From positions 27,633,253 through 27,656,919 of the forward strand of contig CM060342.1 of NCBI GenBank assembly GCA_030674155.1: a DNA stretch of 23,667 nucleotides, written 5' to 3'. Origin of the DNA: Stramonita haemastoma (taxonomy: Eukaryota > Mollusca > Gastropoda > Neogastropoda > Muricidae). Below, piece after piece: positions 8,850 through 16,926 of this stretch. A model generated the notes under the pieces. The model did no database searches. It saw nothing but the letters and a program-made list of their open reading frames with translations, and was not told where the DNA came from. Position numbers and translations under genes: made by a program. The number at the start of each line of letters is the position of its first letter. Position 1 is the stretch's first letter.

Positions 8850-9570
8850 ATCAGTCGGAATGGATGCTGAAATGTTGATTAAATTAATTAAAGCATCTCA
8901 CCATCTGCCAGAAACTTGGTTTTCGTGTTGTATGAATTATTTCAGAAGTACTGGGCTGAGGGCAAACTCCCTTAATCTGGAAACAGTCCATCATTGTCCC
9001 TACATTAAGACAAGGAAAAATCCAAAGAAGACATCAAAAGCTATGGACCCATTGCACTGACTTCACACACCGGAACACTTATGGAAAAGATAATTTTTTA
9101 ACAGACCAGTACATTACTCTGATAAATTTAAGATAAAAACCAGTTATTAATCAAGCAGGTTTTCGAAAAGGCCGATCTGTAGTTGATCATCTAGATAGAG
9201 TTAACTACGCACATTAAACATCAATTTGCCGGGAAGAATGTTCTTGTTACTTTTTTTTATTTTTTATCAATAAACACCTATGATCAGGTCTGGCGTGCTC
9301 GATTTGCTATATATAAACTTAAAACTATCGGTTTATCTGGTCACTTTTAGTTCTACTCACACTTTTGCAAATTTTCTCAGTTGTAGTCTAAATATTCGAG
9401 TAAAAATAGGAAATACGTATTCTACCCAGATATTTCCTATTATGCGTGGGTATACCTCAAGGCTCAATCATTGCTCCTTATTCTTTATATTTTACTTTAT
9501 GATCTTCCTAAATCAGTGTCACATAACGTTGTTCTTGTTCAATATGCAGATGATCTTTGCATGTAGATGA
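8850..9570 (+). pseudogene. LINE reverse transcriptase remnant
   Basis: Recognisable blocks in shifting frames are a TSVGMDAEML start (TSPGxDGI-like), a SYGPIALTSHTGTLMEKII block, QAGFRKGRSVVDHL, a GNTY..PIMRG block followed by a frame change into a PQGSIIAP-like block, and QYADDLCM at about 9538-9562, where YADD holds the catalytic aspartates. At least six stops or frameshifts. The pattern is an I/Jockey-type RT. Confidence 0.75.
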
Positions 9571-10020
9571 CCACAACGATAAAGAAGATAATACCCAAAA
9601 GACAATTTAAAAAAATATAATTACAATTAGAAAATATATCACTGTGAACTAGATTACATTAGAAAATATATTTTTGTGAACTAAATAAGCTTAACGCTTA
9701 TATGGTTGGAAAATGGTATTAGTGTTGTCACCGGTTAAAAACTTAACATTGTACTCTGTAATAATGGATTTGATCCATAATACCTTTCCTATAATTTTCA
9801 AAATTAATGATGTTTGCATTGAATACAAATGTTTCGTAATTTTTTTTAGGAGTATATCTTACATCAAAACTAAGTAACATGGAATCGTGATATTGAATAT
9901 TTGTTAGTAAAGCAAGGAAAATTTGAATTTCATAAAAGTTTCAAGCAAGCAGCGATGGGCCAAACATACAGCAGTTCAAAAATAAACACCTTTCGTTAGC
10001 GCTCTGGCTCTATACTGACG
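9571..10020 (+). pseudogene. LINE region downstream of RT
   Basis: AT-rich and heavily broken. Recognisable pieces include PIIFKINDV, then in another frame a GVYLTSKL-type block followed by WNRDIEYL at about 9848-9905, the post-YADD 'FLGV..xxxxxW' region of LINEs. It runs into an insertion at about 10021. Confidence 0.55.
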
Positions 10021-10257
10021 TTGAAGAATAGGCCATTGTGTTTCAGTGGGAGCAGATGACAAAAATTTTTCAACAACGAGGACTGTCTGCTAGATAGATC
10101 AAATATGTGCATGATTCTTTTTCCAGAAGAGCAAGAACATAGATACATTACATATGTAAGAATCTACATCTTTTAAGAATGTTAAATACGTTTACGTTGG
10201 TGTCAAATAAGTCTCGTTCTGACTTAATGGCAATAAAGTTTTCTGATTCTGATTCGT
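10021..10257 (+). mobile_element. Chimeric insert inside the LINE
   Basis: The LINE reading stops at ALWLYT-type sequence near 10015 and resumes with YGQEVYFSAPKYLL at about 10262, so about 237 bases are foreign. The insert opens with a SINE-A fragment (AAGAATAGGCCATTGTGT, 10024-10041, then GGGAGCAGATGAC) and ends with AATGGCAATAAAGTTTTCTG and TTCTGATTCTGATTC, a LINE-style 3' end with a short tandem tail. No clear target-site duplication was found. Confidence 0.6.
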
Positions 10258-10634
10258 AGGCCTATGGGCAAGAAGTGTACTTCAGTGCTCCAAAATATTT
10301 ACTAAAGAAACTTCAATGCTTAGATTGTAAAGCTTTCCGTCCTGCCTTGGATAAGGGGTATACCATCTTACGCTTCATCTTTAGGTACATATAAACAGAA
10401 ATGGGAATTTTAATTCTAGATGAATACCGTAATTAAACAGTAGCAAAGTATGTCATAAGAAGCTCAGTGTTGAAAATGATACATATTCAAAATGATATCA
10501 ATCTAAGATCCGACAATCACTTTCCGAACAGGGCTAAAACCATTTCTTCTCTTATTTCTATCCTCCTTTCACTTCTGCAATTTTTGACAATCTGAAATTA
10601 ATCCAAAAGAGATTAAACAGTTTATGCCTCATTT
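10258..10634 (+). pseudogene. LINE segment between the two inserts
   Basis: Reads YGQEVYFSAPKYLLKKLQ and CLDCKAFRPALG in one frame, then broken sequence, then PNRAKTISSLIS and a further piece before TTATGCCTCATTT, the left target-site duplication of SINE-D. Confidence 0.6.
10622..10634. repeat. Target-site duplication of SINE-D (left)
   Basis: TTATGCCTCATTT, identical to 10915-10927. The LINE reading can be continued across the empty site. Confidence 0.92.
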
Positions 10635-10914
10635 GTGGACGGGATAGCTCAATGATCAGAGCGCTCGCTTTCCCCCAGCCAATGTTAAACAGCGTCGAGC
10701 GTGGTTACCAAATGGATGCGTGTGACCGTTTGCACGCCTTGGTTTTCAGTACAGTCCTGCAGTTTACCCAGCTGTAAATGGTCAGGGAAGATAAAGCAGT
10801 GAGGGAGAGATGGGGCGCCCGCCCTCAACATGCTGGCCCTAGAAAAGCTGGGGCCCTCTGCCCCCTTTTGCTCCTCTACGACCACACAGGTTACGGGACA
10901 CCTTTACCTTTTAC
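10635..10914 (+). mobile_element. SINE-D, complete, inserted in the LINE (280 bp)
   Basis: Starts with a tRNA-like head GACGGGATAGCTCAATGATC followed by AGAGCGCTCGC. The B-box position has only GTGGTTACCAAAT, a degraded form. The body contains TTTACCCAGCTGTAAATGG (compare CACCCAGGTGTAAAAGGGG in SINE-C), GGGGCGCCCGCCCTCAACAT, GCTGGCCCTAGAAAAGCTGG and ACGACCACACAGGTTACGGG. It ends in CACCTTTACCTTTTAC. A perfect 13-bp target-site duplication flanks it, so the insertion is younger than the LINE. The open frames across it (10685-10963) are not genes. Confidence 0.88.
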
Positions 10915-11450
10915 TTATGCCTCATTTATCTCCCTATCCGTCATGGGAACTTCAAAGAGCTAATTTTGACTTTGACCACACTAGCTTTAAAAAGGAGAAA
11001 GGAAGAGTAATATCATTTATTATTAGTCTAGCACCTCTGCGAAAGAATATATATATAATGACTAACTATCCTTCACATCTTAAAATCTATACTGATGGGT
11101 CCCTTCTCAAGAGTAATGAGGGAGGAGCAGCCTTAGTTTATTATCCTGTCTTTAAAATTGGGAAAGGTTAAAAAGTATTTCCTCATTGGGAGGAATCTTA
11201 TCAATCTTTACTGCAGGGGTTAACTGCTATTTTAATGGTTGAAAATTATTTACTTGATTTTCCTGGGAATTTTACTTCAGGTTCTTTTTTTTGTGAGGGT
11301 TCAAGTCGCTTTTCAATCTTAAAGAATTCAGGGTCAGGTGGTTAGACATGGTGTCATTTTTAAAGAAATAACATCATTATGGGACCCCTCTAATGTTACG
11401 AGGTAATGGCAGCACTTTTTGTTGGGTGCCCTCCATTACATTATATTATA
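10915..11450 (+). pseudogene. LINE RNase H domain remnant
   Basis: After the right target-site duplication (10915-10927) the frame reads ANFDFDHTSFKKEKG and, from about 11077, LKIYTDGSL..NEGGAALVY, the first RNase H motif with its catalytic Asp. A stop at 11168 follows, then FPHWEESYQSLLQGLTAILM, where the Glu position (AELLAIL in the family) is degraded. SGSFFCEGSSRFSILKNSG occupies the second Asp region. The WVPSH-type end is only hinted at by GGGTGCCCTCCATT at 11425. Confidence 0.65.
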
Positions 11451-11845
11451 ATTTAAAAAGTTAACAAGCGGGAAGGCAAAATTTTTCACATTGTGCCTGT
11501 ATTATGGATACCTATTTCTATACATGAAGGTTATACTTATAGATGATTTAAAAATGCCTGCTGGAAAAAACACAAGAAAAAAACAGGAAAACGCTGGATG
11601 TTGTCCCTATATTGTTCTTCTACCTTGCCTGAGCTTAACTCCATGTTCTTTCTTCTCATATGGGGGTAGATAATTCTCAAGTGTGGTCAACTATTTGTAT
11701 CATTAATAGACTTAAAATTAAGGCATTCGGACAAAATTTGTGTGAGAAATATTTTTACTGTGTATGTAGCGGAACAATATCTAAACATTCTGTATCCCGT
11801 TTAATTTTGGGGTGTCGGATTTTAAAAACAATTTTTAAATGATAT
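11451..11845 (+). pseudogene. LINE C-terminus remnant
   Basis: Broken frames with a Cys-rich piece CVCSGTISKHSV and LGCRILKTIF at about 11760-11838. This resembles the CxxC..H..C region that ends many LINE ORF2 proteins. No clear 3' UTR or tail could be placed; the sequence after 11845 is AT-rich and then becomes CA repeat. Confidence 0.5.
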
Positions 11846-11994
11846 CTGCCTGCCATTTTATACCAACTCTTTGAAAAAAGGTTCTAAACGACTGTAGAAA
11901 TTGGGTTTGCATTGATGGGGTGGGCCCCATTGCTAATTTTTCCCGTAGTGTTAGTTAGTGCTTATTTTCATTATCCTCCCAAATAAAAGAATAG

Positions 11995-12242
11995 AAAACA
12001 CAGACACACACAGGGCACACACAGAACCACACCAAGGGGCACAACAGACACACAGACACGACACACAAAACACACACACCACACACACACACACACACAC
12101 ACCACACACACACACACACACACCACACACACACAGACGCACGCGCGCGCCGCGCGCGCGAGCCGCACGCATAGGCTAAATAACTCCCCAAAAAATTGAA
12201 TAGATCACACATACACGCACACACACGCGCACGCGGCGCACA
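11995..12242. repeat. CA/CACAGA microsatellite with GC-rich core
   Basis: Imperfect CACACAGA and (CA)n to about 12137, CGCACGCGCGCGCCGCGCGC at 12138-12160, then a short spacer and ACACGCACAC/CGCGCAC to 12242. Frames through it are artefacts. Confidence 0.9.
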
Positions 12243-12284
12243 ATATTTATTACCGCACACTTATGCCGCGGGTGGCAGGGGCGG

Positions 12285-12545
12285 TGGCAGGGTCGTTAAA
12301 ATGTTCGCCGCCAAAAATGTAAACCGTGAGTTCTGGGTTCGTACCACAGCCTCGCCCCTTTTTTCCTAGTTGACGAAAAAATCGAATGAATGTCAAAAGC
12401 CATTGGATGAGACGTAAACCGAGGGCCAGTTGTGCGAACGCACGCCAGAACATCTTGGCACACGTTTTTTAAACCCCCTTCCGCCTTTCGGGAAGGCAGG
12501 CCTCGTGTGCCTGGTGGGAGGAGCGTCTTCTTCTTTCTCATGACC
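12285..12545 (+). mobile_element. SINE-A2 copy 1 (variant head, SINE-A body)
   Basis: Head differs from standard SINE-A: AAACCGTGAGTTCTGGGTTC (12319-12338; GTTC is the B-box start), then TTTTCCTAGTTGACGAAAAA and AATGTCAAAAGCCATTGGAT. From GATGAGACGTAAACCGAGG onward it matches the SINE-A core: GTGCGAACGCACGCCAGAAC, then CTTGGCACACG, CGCCTTTCGGGAAGGCAGGC and GGTGGGAGGAG. The AT-rich 3' end is missing. A sister copy with the same head lies at 21281-21545. Confidence 0.75.
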
Positions 12546-12696
12546 AGAATGGTCGTGGAGGAGAAATGAGAGGACGATTCGCCCGCAGCGTCCGCCATCC
12601 AGCCCTTGTCCCTCCCCGAATGAGTGTTGGGGCTGTCCAGGCCGGGTCCCTCCTTGGTGTTATTCCATCCAGGGGTTTTTGGGTTTTTCTGCCCCG

Positions 12697-13164
12697 GCAT
12701 CTGCCACCTTTTTAGCGTTCATGTAGATCTGTGCTGTGGTGTCGTTTGCACTGTTGACCAATACTTTACTCTTTTCTGTGCTGACTTCCATCCCATATGC
12801 GCCTGCTCTGTCTACCAGTCTGTTGGTAAGGTCTTGGAGTTCCTTGTTGCTACCTCCCATGAGATCAATATCATCAGCGAAGCGCAGATTGTTAATGGGT
12901 TGCCCTCCTATTGAGATGGTAGAATGGAAGTCGTAAAGTGTTTCCCTCATGATGTTCTCCAGGAATAGATTAAAGAGAGTTGGAGAGAGCAAGCAGCCCT
13001 GACGGACGCCGACTGTGGTCTTGAAGTAGTCTCCGACTTGGCCGTTGAGGAGAAGTGCACTGCTGGAGGTGTTGTACAGCGCTTCTATGATCTGGATGAG
13101 ACCCTCCTCAATGCCGAACTTCCTGAGGACTTGCCAAAGGCCTGCATATCACACTCTGTCAAAG
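12697..13164 (-). pseudogene. Second LINE: reverse transcriptase fragment
   Basis: Reading from 13164 down on the minus strand: FDRV, an in-frame stop at 13149-13151, then YAGLWQVLRKFGIEEGLIQ, and from there an open frame through GVRQGCLLSPTLFNLFLENI, GGQPINNLRFADDIDLMGG (catalytic Asp pair, about 12864-12881), TNRLVDRAGAYGMEVSTEKS and KVLVNS. About 155 codons of RT fingers/palm are present. Beyond AKKVADAG at 12697 the similarity ends. Its motif set (GVRQGCLLSP, FADDID) differs from the I-like LINE at 7903-11845, so it is a different clade. One stop in about 155 codons makes it the least decayed retroelement piece here. Confidence 0.8.
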
Positions 13165-13179
13165 GTAGGAGCGTATGAC

Positions 13180-13504
13180 AAAATTATATTTTAAAAAACC
13201 CAGCATGCACACAGGTGTCGTGTTTAGATACCATCCCTGAGGAAAAATCAGGGAGTTGGAGTCCCAGGGCGGCTCGGGGCTGTAGGCTATATATATGGCA
13301 ACGTTCTGGTGGCTCCTGCGACGGTGCTGGAACCATACGTATCGGTCATTGCCTTTCCAATGGATCATTCCAGTGGCGTGGAGAGGGGGGTCTGCTGCAT
13401 GGGTAACAGCTTGTCCTCCATACCTACCTACCCAGGCTTTGCGCTCTAAAGACTAGAGCGCAACTCCAGTCTTCTGAGACTGATGGGTGCCTACCACTAA
13501 AGTA
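13180..13504. other. Repeat-like stretch, no gene seen
   Basis: Contains GATACCATCCCTGAGG, TGGAGTCCCAGGGCGGC, GGTAACAGCTTGTCCTCCAT and GACTAGAGCGCAACTCC, which look like untranslated retroelement sequence. No second copy in the window. Frames are short. Confidence 0.35.
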
Positions 13505-13625
13505 CTATGCATGCACACTTATGCTATTGCACGCACACGCACGCTTACGCAACCAAACATATACGCACACACACACACATGCGCGCACGCACACATACGC
13601 TTATGCACGCACACGCACACAGAGA
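13505..13625. repeat. Degenerate ACGC/ACAC repeat
   Basis: CATGCACAC, GCACGCACACGCACGC and TACGCACACACACACAC units up to about 13620. Confidence 0.85.
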
Positions 13626-13724
13626 AGAAAGGACAATTAGACAGGCATTGATCAACAAGAGGAGGATGGAGTGAAGTCCGAAATATGGGGATTTTGTACA
13701 GTTAGTAATTTATGTGTGCTTACA

Positions 13725-13826
<102 letters not shown>

Positions 13827-13977
13827 TGATGCAGAAGACAGACAATGATGTTATTTTGATTTTTATCTTCTTGACGTGGCTTAGTCGTGATTCCTGTGTT
13901 GTGTCTGCTTTGTTATGTACACTTCTAAGAGCCAGAGGCCTATGGAATTAAATCTTTTGCCTTCCTTTGCCTTGCCT

Positions 13978-14035
13978 TCTCTCTCTCTGTCTTTGTCTGT
14001 CTGTCTCTGTCTGTGTCTCTCTTTCTCTGTATATC

Positions 14036-14126
<91 letters not shown>

Positions 14127-14143
14127 GTCTCTCTGTCTCTCTG

Positions 14144-14207
<64 letters not shown>
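13978..14207. repeat. CTGT/CT compound microsatellite
   Basis: Irregular CTGTCTCT units, then (CTGT)n from about 14037 to 14122, CTCTGTCT units, and (CT)n at 14154-14207. Leu/Ser/Cys and Arg/Asp/Thr frames are artefacts. Confidence 0.95.
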
Positions 14208-14209
<2 letters not shown>

Positions 14210-14380
14210 CCCGTGGTGACCAAATATAAGGCGACTTTAACACATCTTGCCATGTTTGTCTATTATGCATTGAAAAGGGGAAACACTGCTTTACCGTCAC
14301 ACAAGAAATGTATACTTACTAACTTCCTCGTAACGTTGCAACTTCCCAATGCTGCAGCTGGTCAGAAAATAGTGGTTTTT

Positions 14381-14462
14381 GTCGTTCAGGATTATATGTA
14401 ACCACCCTTCAGAAAGCCCAAGGGGCTATGGCCTAATACCTAAATAAACACACACACACACA
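14381..14462 (+). mobile_element. LINE 3' end, second copy, CA tail
   Basis: Carries GTCGTTCAGGATTATATGTA, ACCCTTCAGAAAG, GGGGCTATGGCCTAATACC and TAAATAAA, matching in order the minus-strand block at 793-900. It ends in ACACACAC rather than the GAATAC hexamers of the other copy. The upstream 14216-14380 may be more of the same 3' UTR; nothing coding was recognised. Confidence 0.55.
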
Positions 14463-14510
14463 ATTATTTAAAAAAATCACTTTTTAGTGGGCAGATGTTA
14501 AAACCAAGCA

Positions 14511-14735
14511 AGCAAGCAAGCAACCCCCCCCCCCCCCAGACACACACACGCACGCACACACGCACGCACGCACACACACACGCACACACGTGTGCGGTTT
14601 TTTTGTTTTTTTTTCCACCAGTCCACACAAACACATGCCCCCCCTTTTTTTTTCCCCAATCATTTGTCTAAAATCACTTTTTAGTGGATAGACGTTAAAA
14701 TGAAGACACACGCACACACCTACGCATGCACGCAA
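14511..14735. repeat. CA/CGCA repeats and C, T homopolymer runs
   Basis: AAGCAAGCAAGC, a run of about 16 C, (CGCA)/(CA) units to 14588, T-rich stretches and a shorter ACACGCACACACC block. The phrase AAATCACTTTTTAGTGG occurs twice (about 14472 and 14671), so this part contains an internal duplication of about 200 bases. Confidence 0.8.
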
Positions 14736-14775
14736 TCATATGCTCTACTGAAGCACAATCACTTAATGGAATCAT

Positions 14776-15245
14776 ACTTGAAAATAAACATGAATATATT
14801 TGTAAGAAATGCTTTTACTAAATTAAGATTCGGTGTTTCATCTAGAGATTTCAGTAAGATTCAGTAAAACAACTCATACAAATCAGGTGTTGTGTCCATT
14901 GTGTAAGTCTGATAGGGAGGATGAAATTCACTTCATATTTTATGTGCAGCGTATGCCGTTGGGGAAGAATATATTGCAGAGAAATATTACCGGAATTTGT
15001 GTGCCGTTACGTCTTTTGTTGTCATGCTCCAATGAAATTTCCGTAAGGAATTTGTTATCATACCCTACATACACACAAAGCACTGACCAGACGCAATATA
15101 TATAGCCATAAGATAAAGATTGTGGTATACTGTTTGCATGAAAATTTTGATTTCTTTTGTAAAATGATTGTCATTCATTTTGATATAATAATATTGTACA
15201 GGCCCTTCAGAATGGGTCAGTGGCCTTCCTGGATAAAATTTCGCA
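14776..15245 (+). pseudogene. Third LINE: C-terminal Cys region and 3' UTR
   Basis: One frame reads NAFTKLRFGVSS; another picks up VLCPLCKSDREDEIHFIF at about 14891-14945, and the first frame has EEYIAEKYYRN at about 14960. CPLC..EDEIHF is the Cys/His motif near the C-terminus of a widespread animal LINE group, followed by an LLSCSNE..VRNL block (about 15018-15052). The AT-rich sequence after 15105 to AATGGGTCAGTGGCCTTCC and ATAAAATTTCG (about 15212-15243) looks like its 3' UTR. Frameshifts make it non-functional. Upstream RT is absent, as in typical 5'-truncated insertions. Confidence 0.65.
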
Positions 15246-15394
15246 TTGGTATTCTCTCTCTCTGGATGGTGAGAGAGCACATAACCTACTGGTTCATCAA
15301 GCAAAAGCAAGACAGCGTGCTGCCGAAGCACTTGCCAAACTGTCCAGCTTTCAAAAGGGAAGACACACATAGCCTACCCCAATTCCTCCTCTCC

Positions 15395-15615
15395 AAGTCC
15401 CAAAAAAGTCCTTCGGATGAGACACACGCAGAACATCTTACGCGCACGTTAAAACCCGTTCCACTTTTCGAAAGAATAGGCCATTGTGCATGGGAAGGGA
15501 TGAAAAAAAAAGCACAATTTTAACTACATACACACAAGGACTGGATGTAAAAAACCCACACAGTTTTGTTTTATTATCCCATTATCCTGGAAATAAAAGA
15601 ATAGGATTAAAAAGT
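15395..15615 (+). mobile_element. SINE-A copy 8, body and tail with core deletion
   Basis: AAAAAGTCCTTCGGATGAGA is followed directly by CACACGCAGAACATC, skipping the TAAACCGAGGTCCCGTGTG part of the core. It continues with CGCGCACGTTAAAACCCG, CGAAAGAATAGGCCATTGTG, ACACACAAGGACTGGATG and CATTATCCTGGAAATAAAAG, then an AT tail. 15246-15394 just upstream holds nothing recognised. Confidence 0.85.
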
Positions 15616-15737
15616 AAATAGATAAATAAAATAATACCCATACACACCACAGAATTTGAAGTTGGTGGTTCAAGTCATTCCTGTGACAAACGAGTGAAGG
15701 CTGTTTACTGACAGTGACTATGGAATGGCTAGTGATT

Positions 15738-16655
15738 CAGGGTTCGCGATAACCGGTAATTGTCGGTATTTTACCGATTGTTTCGAAGCAGCCGGTACCG
15801 CGAACCGGTTCTGTTTGCCTGTGACCGATTAGATTTCCGTCTCAAAAAAAAGAAGTCTGGTGACGTTTTCTGACAGTCTGTCATGCGCCTGTACTGTGCT
15901 TACCGCACCTACACCTTCCCACCCCTTTCGACGACCATCTTTAGCACCAGCCTCATTATTAGCCTAGCACGCAGAACAGCAAGCTTTACTGTGAAAGAAT
16001 AGAGCTTCGCGCTCTTCTCGGCACGACAGCGAGTTCCATTCACATCGAGTAAATGGGGTCTAGATTTATTTATTCTGTATTCTTTTAATCTTTTATATCG
16101 AGGATAATGGAATAAGCACTCCTGTGCTTTTTCACATCCAGTCCCCGTGTGTATGCAGTTTTGTAAATGTAATCCGTTCCCACCGGCACACGAAGGCCTG
16201 GTCTTACGAAAAGCGAAAAGCGAGGGTCTATGACTATGAATTTGCGCGTTGCTTTCAGAGAGAAAAGTCGAAAACCAAATCTAAAATGAACAAACATCTA
16301 GATGAGCGCTAAGCATAGAAACAAGAAAGAAGAATATAAGTCACACGAATGATGCCATGCAAAACAACAGACTGACATGGACAGTGGCACAGGCACTAGA
16401 AAAAAAAATCCTATTTCCTTCGTGGCTTCATGCCCAAGAAGCAGTCAAAGTCTGAGAGATTCGCGTTCAATTTAGATTTAGTTTTGCTGCCGAACAATCC
16501 CCCCCTCCCCCACCCCCTCACTGATTAGTTTCGTTTTGTTCACAGTACGTACCGGATTTTATTTTCTGGGGACCGATTTTGGGGGAGTTGGTCAAGATGT
16601 CTCAGAAATGGCAACTGGCAGTACCGGTTTTAAAAAAATCCTAGCGGGAACCCTG
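15738..16655. mobile_element. hAT-like non-autonomous DNA transposon (918 bp)
   Basis: Left end CAGGGTTCGCGATA and the inverted right end CAGGGTTCCCGCTA (complement of 16642-16655) match at 12 of 14 positions; CAGGG at the tips is typical of hAT elements. ACCGGT-type motifs repeat near both ends (about 15751, 15788, 15805 and 16533, 16623), as expected for subterminal transposase sites. No transposase was recognised; short frames near 16260-16310 and 16430-16500 are Lys/Ser-rich and unproven. The 8-bp flanks TAGTGATT and TTGATTGC do not match well, although TGATT occurs at both sides one base out of register. A SINE sits inside at 16063-16223. Confidence 0.65.
16063..16223 (-). mobile_element. 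SINE-A copy 9, 5'-truncated, nested in the hAT-like element
   Basis: AT-rich 3' end (TTTATATCGAGGATAATGG), then AAGCACTCCTGTGC, CAGTCCCCGTGTGTATGCAG and CCACCGGCACACGAAGGCC, ending at CTTACGAAAAGCG plus an extra AAAAGCGA. GGGTCTA flanks it on both sides (16056-16062 and 16224-16230), a 7-bp target-site duplication. The 3' end is complete and the 5' part missing, as expected from incomplete target-primed reverse transcription. Confidence 0.8.
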
Positions 16656-16786
16656 TTGATTGCTACAGATTTTCCATATAAAGAACAAAAACAACGTGGT
16701 GCTAGATTCTGTGGCATTGTAAATTGCGCCATGCAGGGCGTTGTTTTATGTGAAGCAGTGCACAATGGCGTAACAACTTTAATGAC

Positions 16787-16794
16787 TATAAATA
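16787..16794 (+). promoter_or_regulatory. TATA-like box
   Basis: TATAAATA, 133 bases upstream of the ATG at 16927 and just before the CT tract. Position is plausible for a short 5' UTR; not proven. Confidence 0.4.
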
Positions 16795-16798
16795 TTGT

Positions 16799-16802
<4 letters not shown>

Positions 16803-16838
<36 letters not shown>
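16803..16838. repeat. CT microsatellite
   Basis: (CT)18 or so, between the TATA-like box and the ORF. It may act as a pyrimidine-rich initiator or as a polypyrimidine tract for an acceptor at CTACCAG (about 16857-16863). Confidence 0.9.
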
Positions 16839-16841
<3 letters not shown>

Positions 16842-16926
16842 GCTTCCCTTGCTTGGCTACCAGCAGGAAGGATTTTTGAAACGTAGTGAGTAGTTGTGGT
16901 GGTATTTTGCATCAAAAACGTTCAAT

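Larger units (their letters stand above)
7903..11845 (+). mobile_element. Decayed LINE (EN-RT-RNase H order), I-clade-like
   Basis: One non-LTR retrotransposon can be followed in the same direction over almost 4 kb despite many frameshifts and stops. In order: the end of an AP-like endonuclease (8060-8100), a connector with a WWN-type motif (8336), RT with FRKGRS and YADD-type blocks, a thumb-like SKLTW-type block near 9870, an RNase H start (YTDGS) near 11090, and a Cys-containing C-terminus near 11760-11790. EN, RT and RNase H in this order is typical of the I group of LINEs; precise clade not determined. It is interrupted at 10021-10257 and 10635-10914 and is certainly inactive. Confidence 0.75.
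16656..16926. other. Upstream region of the 289-residue ORF
   Basis: Unique-looking DNA between the hAT-like element and the ATG. It carries a TATA-like box, a CT tract and CTTGGCTACCAGCAG at about 16852, which could alternatively serve as a splice acceptor. An in-frame TAG at 16891-16893 limits the reading frame on the 5' side. Confidence 0.5.

Noticed and set aside
10638..10700. Functional tRNA gene
   Set aside because: B box degenerate and the sequence continues into SINE-D with a target-site duplication.
12296..12700. 134-residue minus-strand frame next to the RT fragment
   Set aside because: It covers the SINE-A2 copy in antisense and does not continue the RT.
13881..14401. Several 100-140-residue frames rich in Ser/Leu/Cys or Arg/Asp/Thr
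   Set aside because: Products of the CTGT/CT tract on both strands.
15122..15523. 133-residue plus-strand frame
   Set aside because: Spans a LINE 3' UTR, unique DNA and a SINE-A copy; no protein motif.
16124..16312. 62-residue frame in the hAT-like element as transposase
   Set aside because: Its first part is the nested SINE, and the remaining Lys-rich end shows no transposase motif.
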